64,000 bases of DNA from Roseibium album (GCA_001404055.1 CXTY01000008.1:59680-123679); one strand, 5' to 3'. Counted from the stretch's first letter, positions 34,431 through 45,135 are shown. Made by a program: numbers and translations. Notes: generated by a model not told the origin, from the sequence alone.

Positions 34431-35404
34431 ACATCCAGCCTGAACGGCTTGTTGAACTCAATAATCTTACCATCCGTTTCGGCGCCAATGCGCAAAGTGG
34501 AAACGCAACGGTCGATCATGTCGACTTTCATCTCGACAAGGGAGAATTCGTGGCCCTTGTCGGTGAGAGTGGTTCCGGCAAGTCTCTTCTTGCACATGCT
34601 CTGTCTGGCATTCTCAGTCCTGCGGCGGAGATGAAGTCGGACCGGTTTCACTTTAGCGGCGTCGATCTGTCGGACCCGAAAAGCAACAAGTGGCACGGTA
34701 TCCGCGGCCGCGAGATCGGTGTGGTCTTTCAAAATCCACGCGCCGCGCTGAGCCCTGTACGGAAAGTCGGAAAGCAGATTGCGGATGTTATCGCGGAGCA
34801 CAGGTTCCTGCGGAAACAAGCATTGAAAGAGGCAGTTCTCGAGGCTTTGGCCGCTGTACGCATACCCGATCCTGCGCTGCGAGTGGACGCATATCCACAT
34901 GAGCTCTCTGGTGGAATGTGCCAGCGGATCATGATGGCAATTGCACTTGCCGGAGATCCTGCGCTTCTGATTGCCGATGAAGCCACGACAGGTCTTGATA
35001 CAACAACGCAGGCTGCGATTGTCAGTCTGCTTCGCCAACAGGCCGAGGCCCGGCACATGGCCTGCCTGTTCATAAGCCATGATCTTGCGCTGGCGAAGGA
35101 CTTCGCTCACAGGATCATCGTCATGCATGCCGGCCAGATTGTTGAAGAGGCAAGTGTCGACCGGCTGTTTACCAGCCCGCGTCATCCCTATTCCGCAGCA
35201 TTGACCAAGGCCACACCAGCCAACGCTGCAACCGTTTCCGAACTGTCGGGCATTCCTGGTGGCATTCCCGATCTGCGCAGATCGGTGCCGGCCTGCCGCT
35301 TTGCCGGTCGATGCGAATTTGCCGATACGCAATGCTGGACAGAGCGCCCGGAACTTGCCGGTCCTCCCGATGCCCTCGTTGCCTGCTGGAGGCCTCTTTC
35401 GTGA
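34427..35404 (+). CDS. DppD-type ABC ATPase
   Basis: ATPase of 325 residues. Walker A GESGSGKS, signature LSGGMCQRIMMAIAL and Walker B LLIADEATTGLD are present. The C-terminal extension carries the oligopeptide-type Cys motif (CRFAGRCEFADTQCW), which binds an iron-sulphur cluster in some relatives. It would form a heterodimer with the next gene product. ATG 34427 overlaps the permease stop. Confidence 0.9.
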   Translation: MNIQPERLVELNNLTIRFGANAQSGNATVDHVDFHLDKGEFVALVGESGSGKSLLAHALSGILSPAAEMKSDRFHFSGVDLSDPKSNKWHGIRGREIGVVFQNPRAALSPVRKVGKQIADVIAEHRFLRKQALKEAVLEALAAVRIPDPALRVDAYPHELSGGMCQRIMMAIALAGDPALLIADEATTGLDTTTQAAIVSLLRQQAEARHMACLFISHDLALAKDFAHRIIVMHAGQIVEEASVDRLFTSPRHPYSAALTKATPANAATVSELSGIPGGIPDLRRSVPACRFAGRCEFADTQCWTERPELAGPPDALVACWRPLS

Positions 35405-36291
35405 CCCTGCTAGATGTAAAAGCGCTGAAAAAATACTTTCCTCTGGCGCGCGGTCAACTACTCCATGCCGTCGAAGATGTCAGCTTTGCCATCAAGGCTG
35501 GAGACGGTCTCGGGCTCGTTGGAGAGAGCGGTTCGGGGAAGTCCACGATAGGACGTCTGTTGACCGGGCTGGAGCTGGCGGACGGAGGAACTATCAGTCT
35601 GGACACATCGACCGATACGGCTGTGCAACTCGTGTTCCAGACGGCTGAGGAAGCACTCAATCCGGCTTTCACGATTGAGCGGAACATTGCGGTCGGGTTG
35701 GGAAAAAACAGATCTTCTGACCCTAAACGCATCGCCGAAACGGCAAGGTCCGTCGGCTTGGATCCCGAACTCCTGACACGCCGTCCGCATCAGATCTCCG
35801 GGGGGCAACAGGCGCGAGCGGGCATCGCGCGGGCACTTGTTTCCGAACCTGAATTGCTTGTGCTTGATGAGCCGACCGCTGCGTTGGACGTATCTGTCCA
35901 AGCGGCTGTCCTGAAACTCATTGACCGACTGCGCCGTGAGCGCAGTATAGCCCTTCTCTTCATTTCCCATGATCTGGAAGTCGTGCGCTTGATGTGTGAT
36001 CACGTCCTTGTGCTTTATCTTGGACGAGTGGCGGAATACGGACCTGTTGAACAGGTCATGTCCGCACCGGCACATCCGTATACACGCGCACTGTTGTCGT
36101 CCGCTCCGGGCAAGTCAAATAGAGTGCGGAGTGCAGGCGAGGCACTCAGCCCGATAGACCCGCCGGGAAACGCCTGTCTGTTCCATAACAGGTGTCCGTC
36201 GGCAACCGAGACATGCCGGACAAGCAAACCGGAGCTGATAACTTTGCGTGATGGATGGCAAGCGGCCTGCCATCACATGGAACGATCGTAA
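35401..36291 (+). CDS. DppF-type ABC ATPase
   Basis: Second ATPase subunit, 296 residues. Walker A GESGSGKST, signature ISGGQQARAGIARAL and Walker B LLVLDEPTAALD, plus the C-terminal Cys motif (CLFHNRCPSATETC). The GTG start (35401) overlaps the stop of the previous gene in GTGA. It ends the operon and is convergent with the XRE-cupin regulator, 2 bp away. Confidence 0.9.
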   Translation: MTLLDVKALKKYFPLARGQLLHAVEDVSFAIKAGDGLGLVGESGSGKSTIGRLLTGLELADGGTISLDTSTDTAVQLVFQTAEEALNPAFTIERNIAVGLGKNRSSDPKRIAETARSVGLDPELLTRRPHQISGGQQARAGIARALVSEPELLVLDEPTAALDVSVQAAVLKLIDRLRRERSIALLFISHDLEVVRLMCDHVLVLYLGRVAEYGPVEQVMSAPAHPYTRALLSSAPGKSNRVRSAGEALSPIDPPGNACLFHNRCPSATETCRTSKPELITLRDGWQAACHHMERS

Positions 36292-36293
36292 GC

Positions 36294-36887
36294 CTAGTGA
36301 ACTTGAGGGGTGTTGACCCAGATTATCTTGGCAGTGACCTTCCCGATGTTGCGGTAGCTGTTTGGCAAATACGCTTTGTAGAAGAACGAGTCGCCTGCCT
36401 TCATGTGATAAATCGTGCCGTCGATGTTGAGCTCAATCTCACCTTCAAGAAGATAGCCTGTGGCTTCGCCCTGATGCGTAATGGCATCTTCCTTTTCTCC
36501 GCCCGGTTCAACGTTATGAATATTGGCTTCGAGAAGGTTTCCAGCCGCCAGTGGCACAAGCCGTTCGTAGGTCACGCCCCTGCCACCGCGCAAGGCATCG
36601 CCCTCTACAAGGGTACGGTCGGCCTCGGTCTGCACCAGTTTGTGGGAATTGATTTCCAGCCCGAAGAATGAAGCAAGATCACGGTCAAGCGCAGTGACAA
36701 GACGGTTCAGCATGGCAAGTGATGGTATCACCTTGCTGCTCTCGATCTTGGAAATCATGCTCTCGTCACAACCAACGATCTCTGCAAGATCCTTCATGCG
36801 TTGCCCCTTTAGAATGCGGGCATGGCGGATGCGGGCGCCAACTTGCAGCTGTTCCATTTCCTCGTTGTGCTGTGATTTTCTCGCCAT
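36294..36887 (-). CDS. XRE-cupin transcriptional regulator
   Basis: Regulator of 197 residues. The N-terminal helix-turn-helix (about 12-70) has ARILKGQRMKDLAEIVGCDE and MISKIESSKVIPSLAML. The C-terminal cupin (about 110-190) has THQGEATGYLLEGEIEL and an AGDSFFYKAYLPNSY stretch. Such proteins (PuuR/SutR type) repress amine, amino acid or sulphur uptake operons and sense a small ligand in the cupin. Its location beside the dipeptide-like importer suggests that operon as target. ATG 36887 is taken as the start. Confidence 0.85.
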   Translation of the reverse strand: MARKSQHNEEMEQLQVGARIRHARILKGQRMKDLAEIVGCDESMISKIESSKVIPSLAMLNRLVTALDRDLASFFGLEINSHKLVQTEADRTLVEGDALRGGRGVTYERLVPLAAGNLLEANIHNVEPGGEKEDAITHQGEATGYLLEGEIELNIDGTIYHMKAGDSFFYKAYLPNSYRNIGKVTAKIIWVNTPQVH

Positions 36888-37029
36888 GGTTCCACTTTCT
36901 ATCGGACTTGCCCGCAACCTAACTTGCTCTGAGCAGGAAGCAAGTCTTTGGACTGAAAATCATTGAGAATGAATAGTCCGCACAAGGTGTGAAATTGGTT
37001 GCGCGAACTCATGCCAAAAAGGGTCAAGT

Positions 37030-37227
37030 TCACGACTGATACTGGAAGACTGGTCGTGGCTTGATGGCCAGATTTCCCTTGGTTGAGCAATCTATGCAGA
37101 TAGTCCGCTTAGTCGGCAATGCTCTCCACAAGCCCCGGCAGGCATCAGAAATGATCAGCTTCACGCCCTTATGGGCGCAATATACTTCCTTTCCCGCCCG
37201 ATTGGCTACGGAAGTGGCCCCCGGCAC
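37030..37227 (-). pseudogene. possible IS256-type transposase remnant
   Basis: A leftward 65-codon frame has GVKLIISDACRGL, like the segment before the second catalytic Asp region of IS256/mutator transposases (GV.LVISDA..GL). The following residues do not fit the family, so it would be a decayed scrap. It lies in the 36888-37282 gap, which otherwise holds only the hairpin at 37220-37247. Confidence 0.35.
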
Positions 37228-37247
37228 CCCATTCGATGGGTGCCGGG
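37220..37247. terminator. strong hairpin downstream of glnN
   Basis: A perfect 10-bp GC-rich stem CCCGGCACCC/GGGTGCCGGG with an 8-base loop, 36 bp past the stop of the leftward glutamine synthetase gene. The T-run is weak on both sides, so termination is probable but not certain. Confidence 0.55.
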
Positions 37248-37282
37248 CTCATTCTTAAATCAATCGCCAGGCAAAAGGCTGC

Positions 37283-39463
37283 CTACTTGATGAAGAGCAT
37301 TTCTTGGAATGTCGGTAGCGGCCATAGATCATCGGCGACCATGCTTTCAAGCTCATCAACGGTCGCCCGAACAGTCAGCATGTGAGGCAACACCTTATCT
37401 TTGATGAACATGCTATGTGCCCCAGCGTCGCCTTGATTGTGCTCGGCTGCCTTTAACGCTTCCAGGTCAGCAATGGCTGACTGCAGGTTCGCTATAAGCG
37501 CCGTGATTTTCTGGAGTGTTTCTGAATCTGTCTCGATGCCCACAGCCTTGAGGTTGGCTAGGCTCAAGGCCAATTCGCCCTGATAGCGAATTGCCGCAGG
37601 GAACACGACCGTTTTGGCGATCTCGACGACAAGGTTGGACTCAACGTTGACCGACGCGATATATTGCTCGGCATATACCTCATAGCGTGAGTGTAGCTCG
37701 CGCTCCGACAAGACGCTGTATTTTCCAAACAGTTCAGTGTATTTGGGCTCCAGCAGAACCGGCAGTGCGTCAGCGGTCGTTTTGAGGTTTGGCAAGCCAC
37801 GGCTCTCAGCCTCTGTGTGCCACTCATCAGAATACCCATCCCCGTTAAACACAACAGTTGAACATTCCGCCCAAACCGTCTTTATGTAGCCTTCCACAGC
37901 AGCACCGAGTTTCTCCGGCGAACTGGTGTCGGCTCCCTCGAGATATGTGGCCGCCTCACTGAGCGCCTCTGTCATGATGGTGTTCATGGCCACCATGGGA
38001 CCCGCAATCGACTGGTAGGAACCGACTGCTCGGAATTCAAAGCGGTTTCCGGTGAAGGCCATTGGGCTCGTTCGGTTTCGGTCGCCTGAGTGCTTGGGAA
38101 TGGTCGGAATGACGTCCACACCCAGGTTAAGTGTACTTTTCTTGGAAGCTACCGAGCCGCCGCTGACAATCGCCTCAAACACTTCGTTCAGCTCGTCGCC
38201 AAGGAAGATGGACAAGATGGCGGGCGGTGCTTCATTGGCGCCCAGGCGATGATCATTGGAGGCAGAGGCCACCACAGCACGAAGCAGTTTGGCGTGCTTA
38301 TAAACCGCGCTGATCATGGCGGTGCAGAAAACGAGAAACTGAGCGTTTTTCGCTGGCGTATCGCCCGGATCAAACAAGTTGCCCGCCTTGGAGGAACCCA
38401 TCGAGAAGTTGACGTGCTTGCCAGACCCGTTGACGCCTGCAAACGGCTTCTCGTGCATAAGGCAGGCCAGGCCATACTTGTTCGCCACTTTCTTCAAGAT
38501 CGTCATGATCATCTGTTGATGGTCAGTGGCGATGTTGGCGTACTCGTACACCGGCGCAATCTCGAATTGCCCCGGAGCCACCTCGTTGTGACGGGTCTTG
38601 GTTGGAATGCCGAGTTTGAAGCACTCGCGCTCGACTTCAAACATGAAGGATTGCACCCGTTCCGGGATCGCTCCGAAATAGTGGTCATCAAACTCCTGCC
38701 CCTTGGGCGGGGGGGAGCCGAACAGGGTTCGGCCGCAAGCCAAAAGGTCGGGACGTGCGAAGAAGAAGCTGTTGTCGATCAGGAAATACTCTTGCTCAGC
38801 TCCGGCCGTAGCCGACACAAACGGTCCATCGGTACCGAAGAATTTCAGAACACGCTGGGTCTGTTCGTTGAGCGCCTGCATGGACCGCAGAACTGGGGTC
38901 TTTTTATCGAGAGCTTCACCCGTCCATGACACGAACGCAGTTGGAATGCACAAGGTGGTGCCGTTCGGGTTCTCTATGATGTAGGCGGGGCTAGTGACAT
39001 CCCAAATCGTGTAGCCCCGCGCCTCGAATGTTTGGCGGATGCCGCCATTCGGGAAGGACGAACCGTCCGGCTCGCCCTGGATCAGTGCGGTTCCGGAGAA
39101 GGTCGCTATCGTTCCACCGTCACCGTCGGGATCGAAGAATGAGTCATGCTTTTCTGCTGTCAGACCAGTAAGGGGGTAGAAGACGTGCGCGTAGTGCGTT
39201 GCGCCCTTGGAAAGAGCCCAGGTCTTCATTGCTTCGGCGACAGCATCGGCAGTCGAGATATCCAAAGGCTCGCCTGAAGTGATTGTCTTCTTCAATGATT
39301 TAAAGATGGCCTTGGGCAGACGCTGCGCCATCTCATTGAGGGAAAAAACATTCTCGCCCCAAACGCTGCTGGTTGGGCTGCCCGCATAGTCAATGGTTGA
39401 CTCATAGCCAGGCGCGGTGGCGATAGAGTGGATGGCTTTCAATCGGGCTGCGTTTCCGCTCAT
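37283..39463 (-). CDS. glnN: type III glutamine synthetase
   Basis: Large glutamine synthetase of 726 residues, the size of GSIII (GlnN), against about 470 for GSI. It makes glutamine from glutamate, ammonia and ATP. Recognisable blocks include the GSIII N-terminal [15 protein letters not shown] and FFDPDGDGG, then [10 protein letters not shown], the ATP/Glu region [15 protein letters not shown], and a [13 protein letters not shown] stretch specific to GSIII. It is monocistronic. The sigma-54 promoter at 39534-39549 implies induction under nitrogen limitation. AAGGATA precedes ATG 39463. Confidence 0.94.
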   Translation of the reverse strand: MSGNAARLKAIHSIATAPGYESTIDYAGSPTSSVWGENVFSLNEMAQRLPKAIFKSLKKTITSGEPLDISTADAVAEAMKTWALSKGATHYAHVFYPLTGLTAEKHDSFFDPDGDGGTIATFSGTALIQGEPDGSSFPNGGIRQTFEARGYTIWDVTSPAYIIENPNGTTLCIPTAFVSWTGEALDKKTPVLRSMQALNEQTQRVLKFFGTDGPFVSATAGAEQEYFLIDNSFFFARPDLLACGRTLFGSPPPKGQEFDDHYFGAIPERVQSFMFEVERECFKLGIPTKTRHNEVAPGQFEIAPVYEYANIATDHQQMIMTILKKVANKYGLACLMHEKPFAGVNGSGKHVNFSMGSSKAGNLFDPGDTPAKNAQFLVFCTAMISAVYKHAKLLRAVVASASNDHRLGANEAPPAILSIFLGDELNEVFEAIVSGGSVASKKSTLNLGVDVIPTIPKHSGDRNRTSPMAFTGNRFEFRAVGSYQSIAGPMVAMNTIMTEALSEAATYLEGADTSSPEKLGAAVEGYIKTVWAECSTVVFNGDGYSDEWHTEAESRGLPNLKTTADALPVLLEPKYTELFGKYSVLSERELHSRYEVYAEQYIASVNVESNLVVEIAKTVVFPAAIRYQGELALSLANLKAVGIETDSETLQKITALIANLQSAIADLEALKAAEHNQGDAGAHSMFIKDKVLPHMLTVRATVDELESMVADDLWPLPTFQEMLFIK

Positions 39464-39533
39464 TTGAATATCCTTTGCAACAGAGTGGGGCCGGACGAAC
39501 TACAACCAGCCACAAGCACTTAGAATTGTGCGC

Positions 39534-39549
39534 TGCAAAATGGATGCCA
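39534..39549 (-). promoter_or_regulatory. sigma-54 promoter of glnN
   Basis: On the minus strand, TGGCATCCATTTTGCA fits the -24/-12 consensus with GG and GC 12 bp apart. It is 71 bp upstream of the glnN start codon. Confidence 0.75.
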
Positions 39550-40561
39550 CATTCGCTTCGTGGGGAAAGCTTTGGGCGAAATCATGATACGCGATCGTTT
39601 TTGTGGACACCTTGACCCTTAACGGAACCGGTTATCCGTTGCTTTCAACAGATCAAGTGCGCCATCAAAGGTCAGCTGGCGCATTTCTAGGCAGCAAGCA
39701 GTCACTATTTGAGCTGGCTGCACTGCACAACATGCGACTGCCCTTTCACCGTAGGGCGCTCTACCCGATATGCCTTTAGTTCTCAGGGGTAATTTTTTCT
39801 GAGTTTAGAGCCAGTCAGCAGACACGCCTATTAGAGCCGTTGGCGCGCGACTAGGAATGTCGGAATAGTCAGCAGAGCCGGCCTTGGACCCGAGTGCAGC
39901 AATCGTCCCCTTGCCGTTAGTATCACTTGCCCTGAAACGTGCTGGCGTGCCCGACCGTTTCTCCCATAGACGCAACGCCTCAAGTCCGCGCCGCTTCCGA
40001 AGGACAGGCCGCAAGTCCCGGATAGACCAATGCGTCTCCATCATGAAACCGCTGGTTCTGGCCGAATTCACCCGCACCGGCGTCACCATTGCCCAGCACG
40101 GTCCGGAAAGGCTGTAAGGAACGGCCCCTCGAATGTCCTTGGTTGTGAGCCTGCTGCTGCCGCGGCAGGCTTGATGCTGACCAGAAAGTACTATGTACCC
40201 CTTGGACGCCTGCCGGCCAGGCGGATGCATCCAGGAACCCGCAAGCCGGTACCGGCGCCTGCCTGCGCAAACAGTCTGAACCGGTGCGTCAGCCGGCCAC
40301 GTTTACCGGCGCGCCAGCGCACGTCAAGCGGCGCAGGCCTGACCTGATGCCGTTACGGGAGCATCGCGGCGGTGGCCGGGCAACAGCTCCGGTCCCAGTG
40401 TTTCCAGGCGGCCAAGGCGGCCTCCTGAAACTAACGTTTGACCCGCTTTGTCTGGTGTCGCAGATTGCCGGAAACTGCGCTGCCCAAATCGACACAGGTT
40501 TTCAAAGCGCGGGCCCAAAATACTGCAGCATAGTCTGTACCTGAATGGCAGCGAGATCCAG
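39550..40561. other. long intergenic region
   Basis: About 1.0 kb between the divergent glnN and mscS-like genes. Leftward frames near 39805-40270 have no family resemblance and no good starts. Composition rises to GC-rich from about 40150, as in the following gene. The first part probably carries glnN control sites. Confidence 0.5.
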
Positions 40562-42745
40562 ATGATACGAATGCAATTGCGACACCCGTTTGCCTATCTT
40601 TTTGCCAGCGGGCTGCTTGTATTGTGGCTGGCCTTTGCCGGCGATGCGCGCGCGCAAGACGAAGCGGTCACCATTCCCGCAGGGCTGAGCGATACCGAAT
40701 TCCAGGCCTTGCTGGGACGGTTGAGCGACGAACAGGTGCGCGACATCCTGATTGCCGAATTTGCGGCCCAGCGAGCGGACGAGGCCACCCCGGGCGGCGG
40801 CTTGCTGGCAGACACGCGGCAGATTGGCGATGCCTTGACGTCGAATGCCAGCACCTTGCTGGCCAAATGGCCCGAAATCGGTGGCGCCTTCAGTGCCATA
40901 ACATCCGGGCTATCAGAAGCTGGCGGCCTCGACTTTGCCCTGATCGCTCTACTGATCTGCCTTGCTGCCGGCTTTGTTGTCCGGCACTTCTGGCGCCGCC
41001 GCGCCGCCCTGCGGCAGATCGCCCTTGCCGAACGCAATGTCGAAATCGGGTCCTATGGCTCGGTCGGCACGATTGCCGATGCCGCGTTGTTCCTGGTGAT
41101 CGAATTGTCGAGTTCGCTGGCTTTCGCATTGACGGCGCTTGCCGCACTGTTTCTTTTGTTCCCGAATGAAGACCTAAGGATCTTCGTGTCGAGTTACATC
41201 GCACTGGTCACGATCGTGCTCATCGTCCGGTCCATTATCGACTTCATCTTCCCGAAGAACTGGCCGATCTACCGGCTCGTGGCGATCAGCGACGACGCAA
41301 CCCGTCTGGTGCACCGGGTCGTGCTTGGGCTGGCGGCATTGTGGATGTTCGAAACGGTCACATCCGACCTCATGGCCCGGTTCGGCGCGCCGCCGGGCAC
41401 CCCCGATCTGTTCAGCTTGTTGCTCGGTGTGGTCTGGATCACCACCACGCTGGTTGGCCTCTACCTGATCAACCGGGCGACGTCCGAGCTTCTCCCGCCC
41501 AGCGACGCGCCGGGCCTGGGCAACATGCTCAGCCGAAACTGGGCGGCGCTGATGGCCATCGCACAGGTGCTGATCTGGATCCTGTTCACCGGGGGATCGC
41601 TGGTCGCCGGGGACGTTGATGTTGTAGCCGCGAGCGTGTTCAAGACGCTAATGGTATTCATTGCATCCTGGACCGCCTACCGCATCCTGGTTCATTATCT
41701 GCGCGCCCGGGTCATCGATGCGGCGATCTGCGCCGCCATAGGGCGGACCGCCAGCACCTTTCTGTCCATTGCCGGGCTGCTCATCGTTTTCGCCGTCTGG
41801 GGTTTGGATCCGGCGACCCTCGCGGCAGGTGGTTCCAGCGAGCGGGCGCTTCAAGCGGCGATCAACGTTGCCCTGACTGCGCTCGTGGGATGGACAATCT
41901 GGGATTTCATCCGAACCATTATTGACGTCCGCAACGCGGCGGAACAGCCGGACGATGACGAAGAAGCCGGAGATGGTGAAGGCGGATTGGGCGCGAGCCG
42001 GACCGCAACCTTGCTGCCATTGCTGCGGTCCTTTGCCTTTGCAGCCATCGGCCTTACCTGTTTGTTCGCTGCACTGTCCAGCCTGGGGGTCAATGTTGCC
42101 CCGCTTATTGCAGGTGCCGGCGTTTTGGGCCTGGCCATCGGGTTCGGCGCACAAACGCTGGTCAAGGACATCGTCTCCGGGGTGTTCTTCCTGATCGACG
42201 ACGCCTTCCGGCGCGGCGAGTACATCGATCTTGGATCCGTGAAGGGTGTCGTCGAACGCATTTCGGTCCGGAGCCTGCAGCTGCGCCACCAATTGGGCGC
42301 GGTCCACACGATCCCCTTTGGCGACATCGCGGCGCTGACCAACTATTCCCGCGATTGGGTGATCATGAAACTGCCCCTGCGCCTCACCTTCGACACCGAC
42401 CCGCAGATGGTGAAGAAGATCGTCAAGCGCATCGGTGCGGAGCTCATGGAAGACGAGCTGGTCGGCGACGGCCTGCTGGATCCGCCAAAATCACAAGGGG
42501 TCATTCAGATGGAAGATTCCGCCATGATCCTGCGCGTCAAATTCAAGGCAATTCCGGGCAAGCAGTTTGCGATCCGCCGGGAACTGCTGCATCGGATCCG
42601 GGCTGCGTTCGAAGAAGCGGGCATTCGCTTTGCCAGCCGTGAAGTGACGGTCCGGGTTAGCGAAGATGCATCCAAATCGGAAAAGTTAGAGGCCGTCGGG
42701 GGCGCCGCGTCACGGGCCGTTGAGGCAGAACAACCTGCAACTTGA
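40562..42745 (+). CDS. large MscS-family mechanosensitive channel
   Basis: Membrane channel of 727 residues. A signal-like N-terminus (FAYLFASGLLVLWLAFAGDARA), a periplasmic segment, then about ten membrane helices lead to the MscS pore helix region (LIAGAGVLGLAIGFGAQTLV, near 575) and beta domain (RRGEYIDLGSVKGVVERISV). This is the YbdG/MscM-like long type, which releases solutes on hypo-osmotic shock. ATG 40562 or ATG 40571 may be the start; upstream codons are not credible. GC-rich and well ordered compared with the neighbouring debris. Confidence 0.9.
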   Translation: MIRMQLRHPFAYLFASGLLVLWLAFAGDARAQDEAVTIPAGLSDTEFQALLGRLSDEQVRDILIAEFAAQRADEATPGGGLLADTRQIGDALTSNASTLLAKWPEIGGAFSAITSGLSEAGGLDFALIALLICLAAGFVVRHFWRRRAALRQIALAERNVEIGSYGSVGTIADAALFLVIELSSSLAFALTALAALFLLFPNEDLRIFVSSYIALVTIVLIVRSIIDFIFPKNWPIYRLVAISDDATRLVHRVVLGLAALWMFETVTSDLMARFGAPPGTPDLFSLLLGVVWITTTLVGLYLINRATSELLPPSDAPGLGNMLSRNWAALMAIAQVLIWILFTGGSLVAGDVDVVAASVFKTLMVFIASWTAYRILVHYLRARVIDAAICAAIGRTASTFLSIAGLLIVFAVWGLDPATLAAGGSSERALQAAINVALTALVGWTIWDFIRTIIDVRNAAEQPDDDEEAGDGEGGLGASRTATLLPLLRSFAFAAIGLTCLFAALSSLGVNVAPLIAGAGVLGLAIGFGAQTLVKDIVSGVFFLIDDAFRRGEYIDLGSVKGVVERISVRSLQLRHQLGAVHTIPFGDIAALTNYSRDWVIMKLPLRLTFDTDPQMVKKIVKRIGAELMEDELVGDGLLDPPKSQGVIQMEDSAMILRVKFKAIPGKQFAIRRELLHRIRAAFEEAGIRFASREVTVRVSEDASKSEKLEAVGGAASRAVEAEQPAT

Positions 42746-42997
42746 CCCGGTGGATCAACGGCGGCGGTGATCGACGAAACCACCGATCATGTCGTCTTTG
42801 GGATCACCGGCCGCACGTCTACGATAGAACAGTTCGTCTCGATGTTGAAACCGCTCGGCCTGGGCGAGGCCTTCCGCACCGGCGCCCCCGCCGCCCAGCG
42901 CGGCAGGCTTTTTTGAATCGGACTGCCCCACAGCGGTCATTCGTTGAACCTGCAACAATTATCCGGAATGAACCCAACGCGGTCGTTTTGACCCTTG

Positions 42998-43828
42998 CTA
43001 CCCACGGGATAGATCGGCCGCGTCCTCGATTTTGTCGATCCACACCTCGAAGCCTTTGAGTTCGTTCTGACCGAAACTGTGCGCCAAGGGCACATCTGCT
43101 GCATCCCTTCCGCGCGCAATGAGAACCCTGCCAAAGCGGATGTCATTGTTGCGCGGATCGAAGACCCACCATTTGCCTCCAAGATAGACCTCCATCCAGG
43201 CGGCGAAATCCATTGGCGGGTATGGCGGCGGCTTGCCGATATCGCTTACATATCCTGTGCAATAGCGCGCAGGAATGTTCAGACACCGGCACAACGTGAC
43301 CGCTAGATGAGTGTAATCCCGGCAAACGCCGACAGCTTCCTTCAGCGCCTCCACGGCGGTCCGGGTCGGGCGCGAATGCTCGTAGCCAAACTGGATGTGA
43401 TCATGCACGAAGTTGCAAACAGCCTGAACACGGCCCCACCCCTGGGGTTCATGGCTGAACTGCTGCCAGGCGAAATCCGAAAGCACGTCGGTCTCGCAAT
43501 AGCGGCTCGGCAGAAGATAGGCCAAGGCATCTGCGGGAAGCTGCTCCACGGGGAGTTGCGCGGCGGATTGTTCGACCGGATCGGAAAGCCCGTCATCCCT
43601 GATGATGCCATTGGTGGAGATGGTAAGCTCGCCGGCGGGCGCCACGATCCGACTGCACCAATTGCCAAAGCCATCGCGATAGGCCTCGATCGCGCCCCCC
43701 GGATCCGTGACCAATAGATCCGGTTGTTCAAGATCGCTGGCGCGCGAATAATGCACATTGAGCAACAGGATCATCGGGGTCGGGGCAGCGAGATGGAATG
43801 ACAGGCGACAGCCTAGTCGTATACGCAT
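42998..43828 (-). CDS. transglutaminase-like family protein
   Basis: Protein of 276 residues. An N-terminal beta domain (transglutaminase N-terminal type, about 1-130) is followed by a transglutaminase-like core with the Cys in GVCRDYTHLAV (about 180). The usual catalytic His of the HAW motif is replaced: the sequence reads MDFAAWMEVYL, then WWVFDP with the Asp kept. This variant motif recurs in one bacterial subfamily as far as I recall, so it is not obviously dead, but standard protease/transferase chemistry is uncertain. ATG 43828 gives a family-like N-terminus. It is convergent with mscS. Confidence 0.8.
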   Translation of the reverse strand: MRIRLGCRLSFHLAAPTPMILLLNVHYSRASDLEQPDLLVTDPGGAIEAYRDGFGNWCSRIVAPAGELTISTNGIIRDDGLSDPVEQSAAQLPVEQLPADALAYLLPSRYCETDVLSDFAWQQFSHEPQGWGRVQAVCNFVHDHIQFGYEHSRPTRTAVEALKEAVGVCRDYTHLAVTLCRCLNIPARYCTGYVSDIGKPPPYPPMDFAAWMEVYLGGKWWVFDPRNNDIRFGRVLIARGRDAADVPLAHSFGQNELKGFEVWIDKIEDAADLSRG

Positions 43829-44199
43829 TTTCGAGCTCCACTGAATTTGGGTTGCTTGCCGACAAAGGTCTTGCCCCTGAAAGTCCCGGCGTCGAGAGCA
43901 TCGCAAGCGCTATGGTCACAGCATGACCGCTTTATCCGCATCTTACAAGTTCGCGAACCGCATGGTGATGGTCAGCTATCGCAGGTTCGGTTCGAGACCT
44001 GAAAGGCCGCTTCGGCACTGAGAGCGGGCCGCCTTGTTTTGGTTGCCGGATCAGCAAAGCAGACATTCCAACGGATACATGATGCGAGCATTTTCGGCCC
44101 TGAGGCAGTCATTGAGCCATTCCCGAGCCTTCGTCCACTTCGCACCGCCGATCAAATTAGGCAAATACACATGTGGCCGGTTTACACCGCCAAATAAAC
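43829..44199. other. intergenic region
   Basis: About 370 bp without a gene. It contains GGCCGCTTCGGCACT (about 44007) and TTTTCGGCCCTGAGG (about 44092), weak echoes of the intergenic repeat described at 16484 and 28796. No terminator is clear. Confidence 0.4.
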
Positions 44200-44928
44200 T
44201 CATACGGCAAGTCCGAGCGCCTGGCTGAGTGATTTTGGATCAGACTCCTTCTCACGCAAGTCCAATCCCGAGTGCAGATCGATAATGTGACTTTTTTGGA
44301 TTTCTTCTGCGGCGACCGCGTCGTTGTCAGCGAAGGCGTCCATGAGTGCACCATGAGAATGGCTTTCACATGCTGTATCGGATCGTTTGGAATAAAGCGC
44401 GATGATCAGCGAAGACCGCGAGATAAGCGATCGTACCATGCCGGTGAAAACCCGATGATCGGCAATGTCGGCAATCGCGGTGTGAAACCCGCCGGAAAGG
44501 ACAAGAGCCTTACTCATGTCACCACTGTCGAGAGCCGCATGCTCTGCTGCAAGATGCGCCTTTAACAAGTCGAGATCTGCTGGGGTGATTGCGTCTGCGG
44601 CAAGCCGGGCCACAGCAGGTTCAATCAACGCGCGCGCCTGAAAGACCTCATGCGCCTCCCGCATGGTCGGTTTGGCAACAAAGGCCCCCCTGTTCTTCCG
44701 GATCGTCACCAGACTTGAATGGGCAAGCGCTTGGAGAGCCGCGCGAACGACCGTACGGCTTACACCGTAGATTTCGCCAACTTCATCTTCCGACAGCTTC
44801 AGTCCCGGAGCCAATTTGTGCTCCAGAATAGCGGTTTGAATGCTCAAGCAGATGTCCAGCGTTTTGCCGGAAGGCAACGCAAAGACGTCATGCAGCATGG
44901 GTCTGTTTTTCAAATCTAAGGCGGTCAC
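44200..44928 (-). CDS. GntR-family (FCD) transcriptional regulator
   Basis: Regulator of about 242 residues with the winged helix (LSEDEVGEIYGVSRTVVRAAL) and an FCD domain (SGGFHTAIADIADHRVF and ESHSHGALMDAF). The start is uncertain: GTG 44928, ATG 44898 or TTG 45009 share the frame. It is divergent from the polyamine-type ABC operon, whose promoter region it abuts, so it likely controls that operon. Confidence 0.85.
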   Translation of the reverse strand: MTALDLKNRPMLHDVFALPSGKTLDICLSIQTAILEHKLAPGLKLSEDEVGEIYGVSRTVVRAALQALAHSSLVTIRKNRGAFVAKPTMREAHEVFQARALIEPAVARLAADAITPADLDLLKAHLAAEHAALDSGDMSKALVLSGGFHTAIADIADHRVFTGMVRSLISRSSLIIALYSKRSDTACESHSHGALMDAFADNDAVAAEEIQKSHIIDLHSGLDLREKESDPKSLSQALGLAV

Positions 44929-45010
44929 GGCCGTGTCGTTCTTCTTTTTGGCTCTCAATTGGCGCAGCAGTCTGATCGTACCGGGACAGCAGTAAATCAG
45001 CAATTCCAAT

Positions 45011-45020
45011 ATGTATACAA
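45011..45020. promoter_or_regulatory. possible GntR operator
   Basis: ATGTATACAA, a GTATAC-centred palindrome like those at 13449-13603, with a partial second half-site TTTGTATTT at 45032-45040. It lies between the GntR gene and the sigma-54 promoter. Binding is inferred. Confidence 0.4.
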
Positions 45021-45135
45021 TTTTTAATCAGTTTGTATTTTATCTGCTGATAAATTGTGCACTTTTGACGTTTGGCTTCAACGCTCGAACGCTGAATCGT
45101 CAAAAAAACCGCAGAAAACAGCCATTCTGAACGGT

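Noticed and set aside
38090..38929. 279-codon plus-strand frame inside the glutamine synthetase gene
   Set aside because: It is the antisense shadow of a well-conserved GSIII coding sequence.
39805..40270. Leftward frames of 141 and 96 codons in the glnN-mscS gap
   Set aside because: Composition is that of random GC-rich DNA, the two overlap in different frames, and neither resembles a family.
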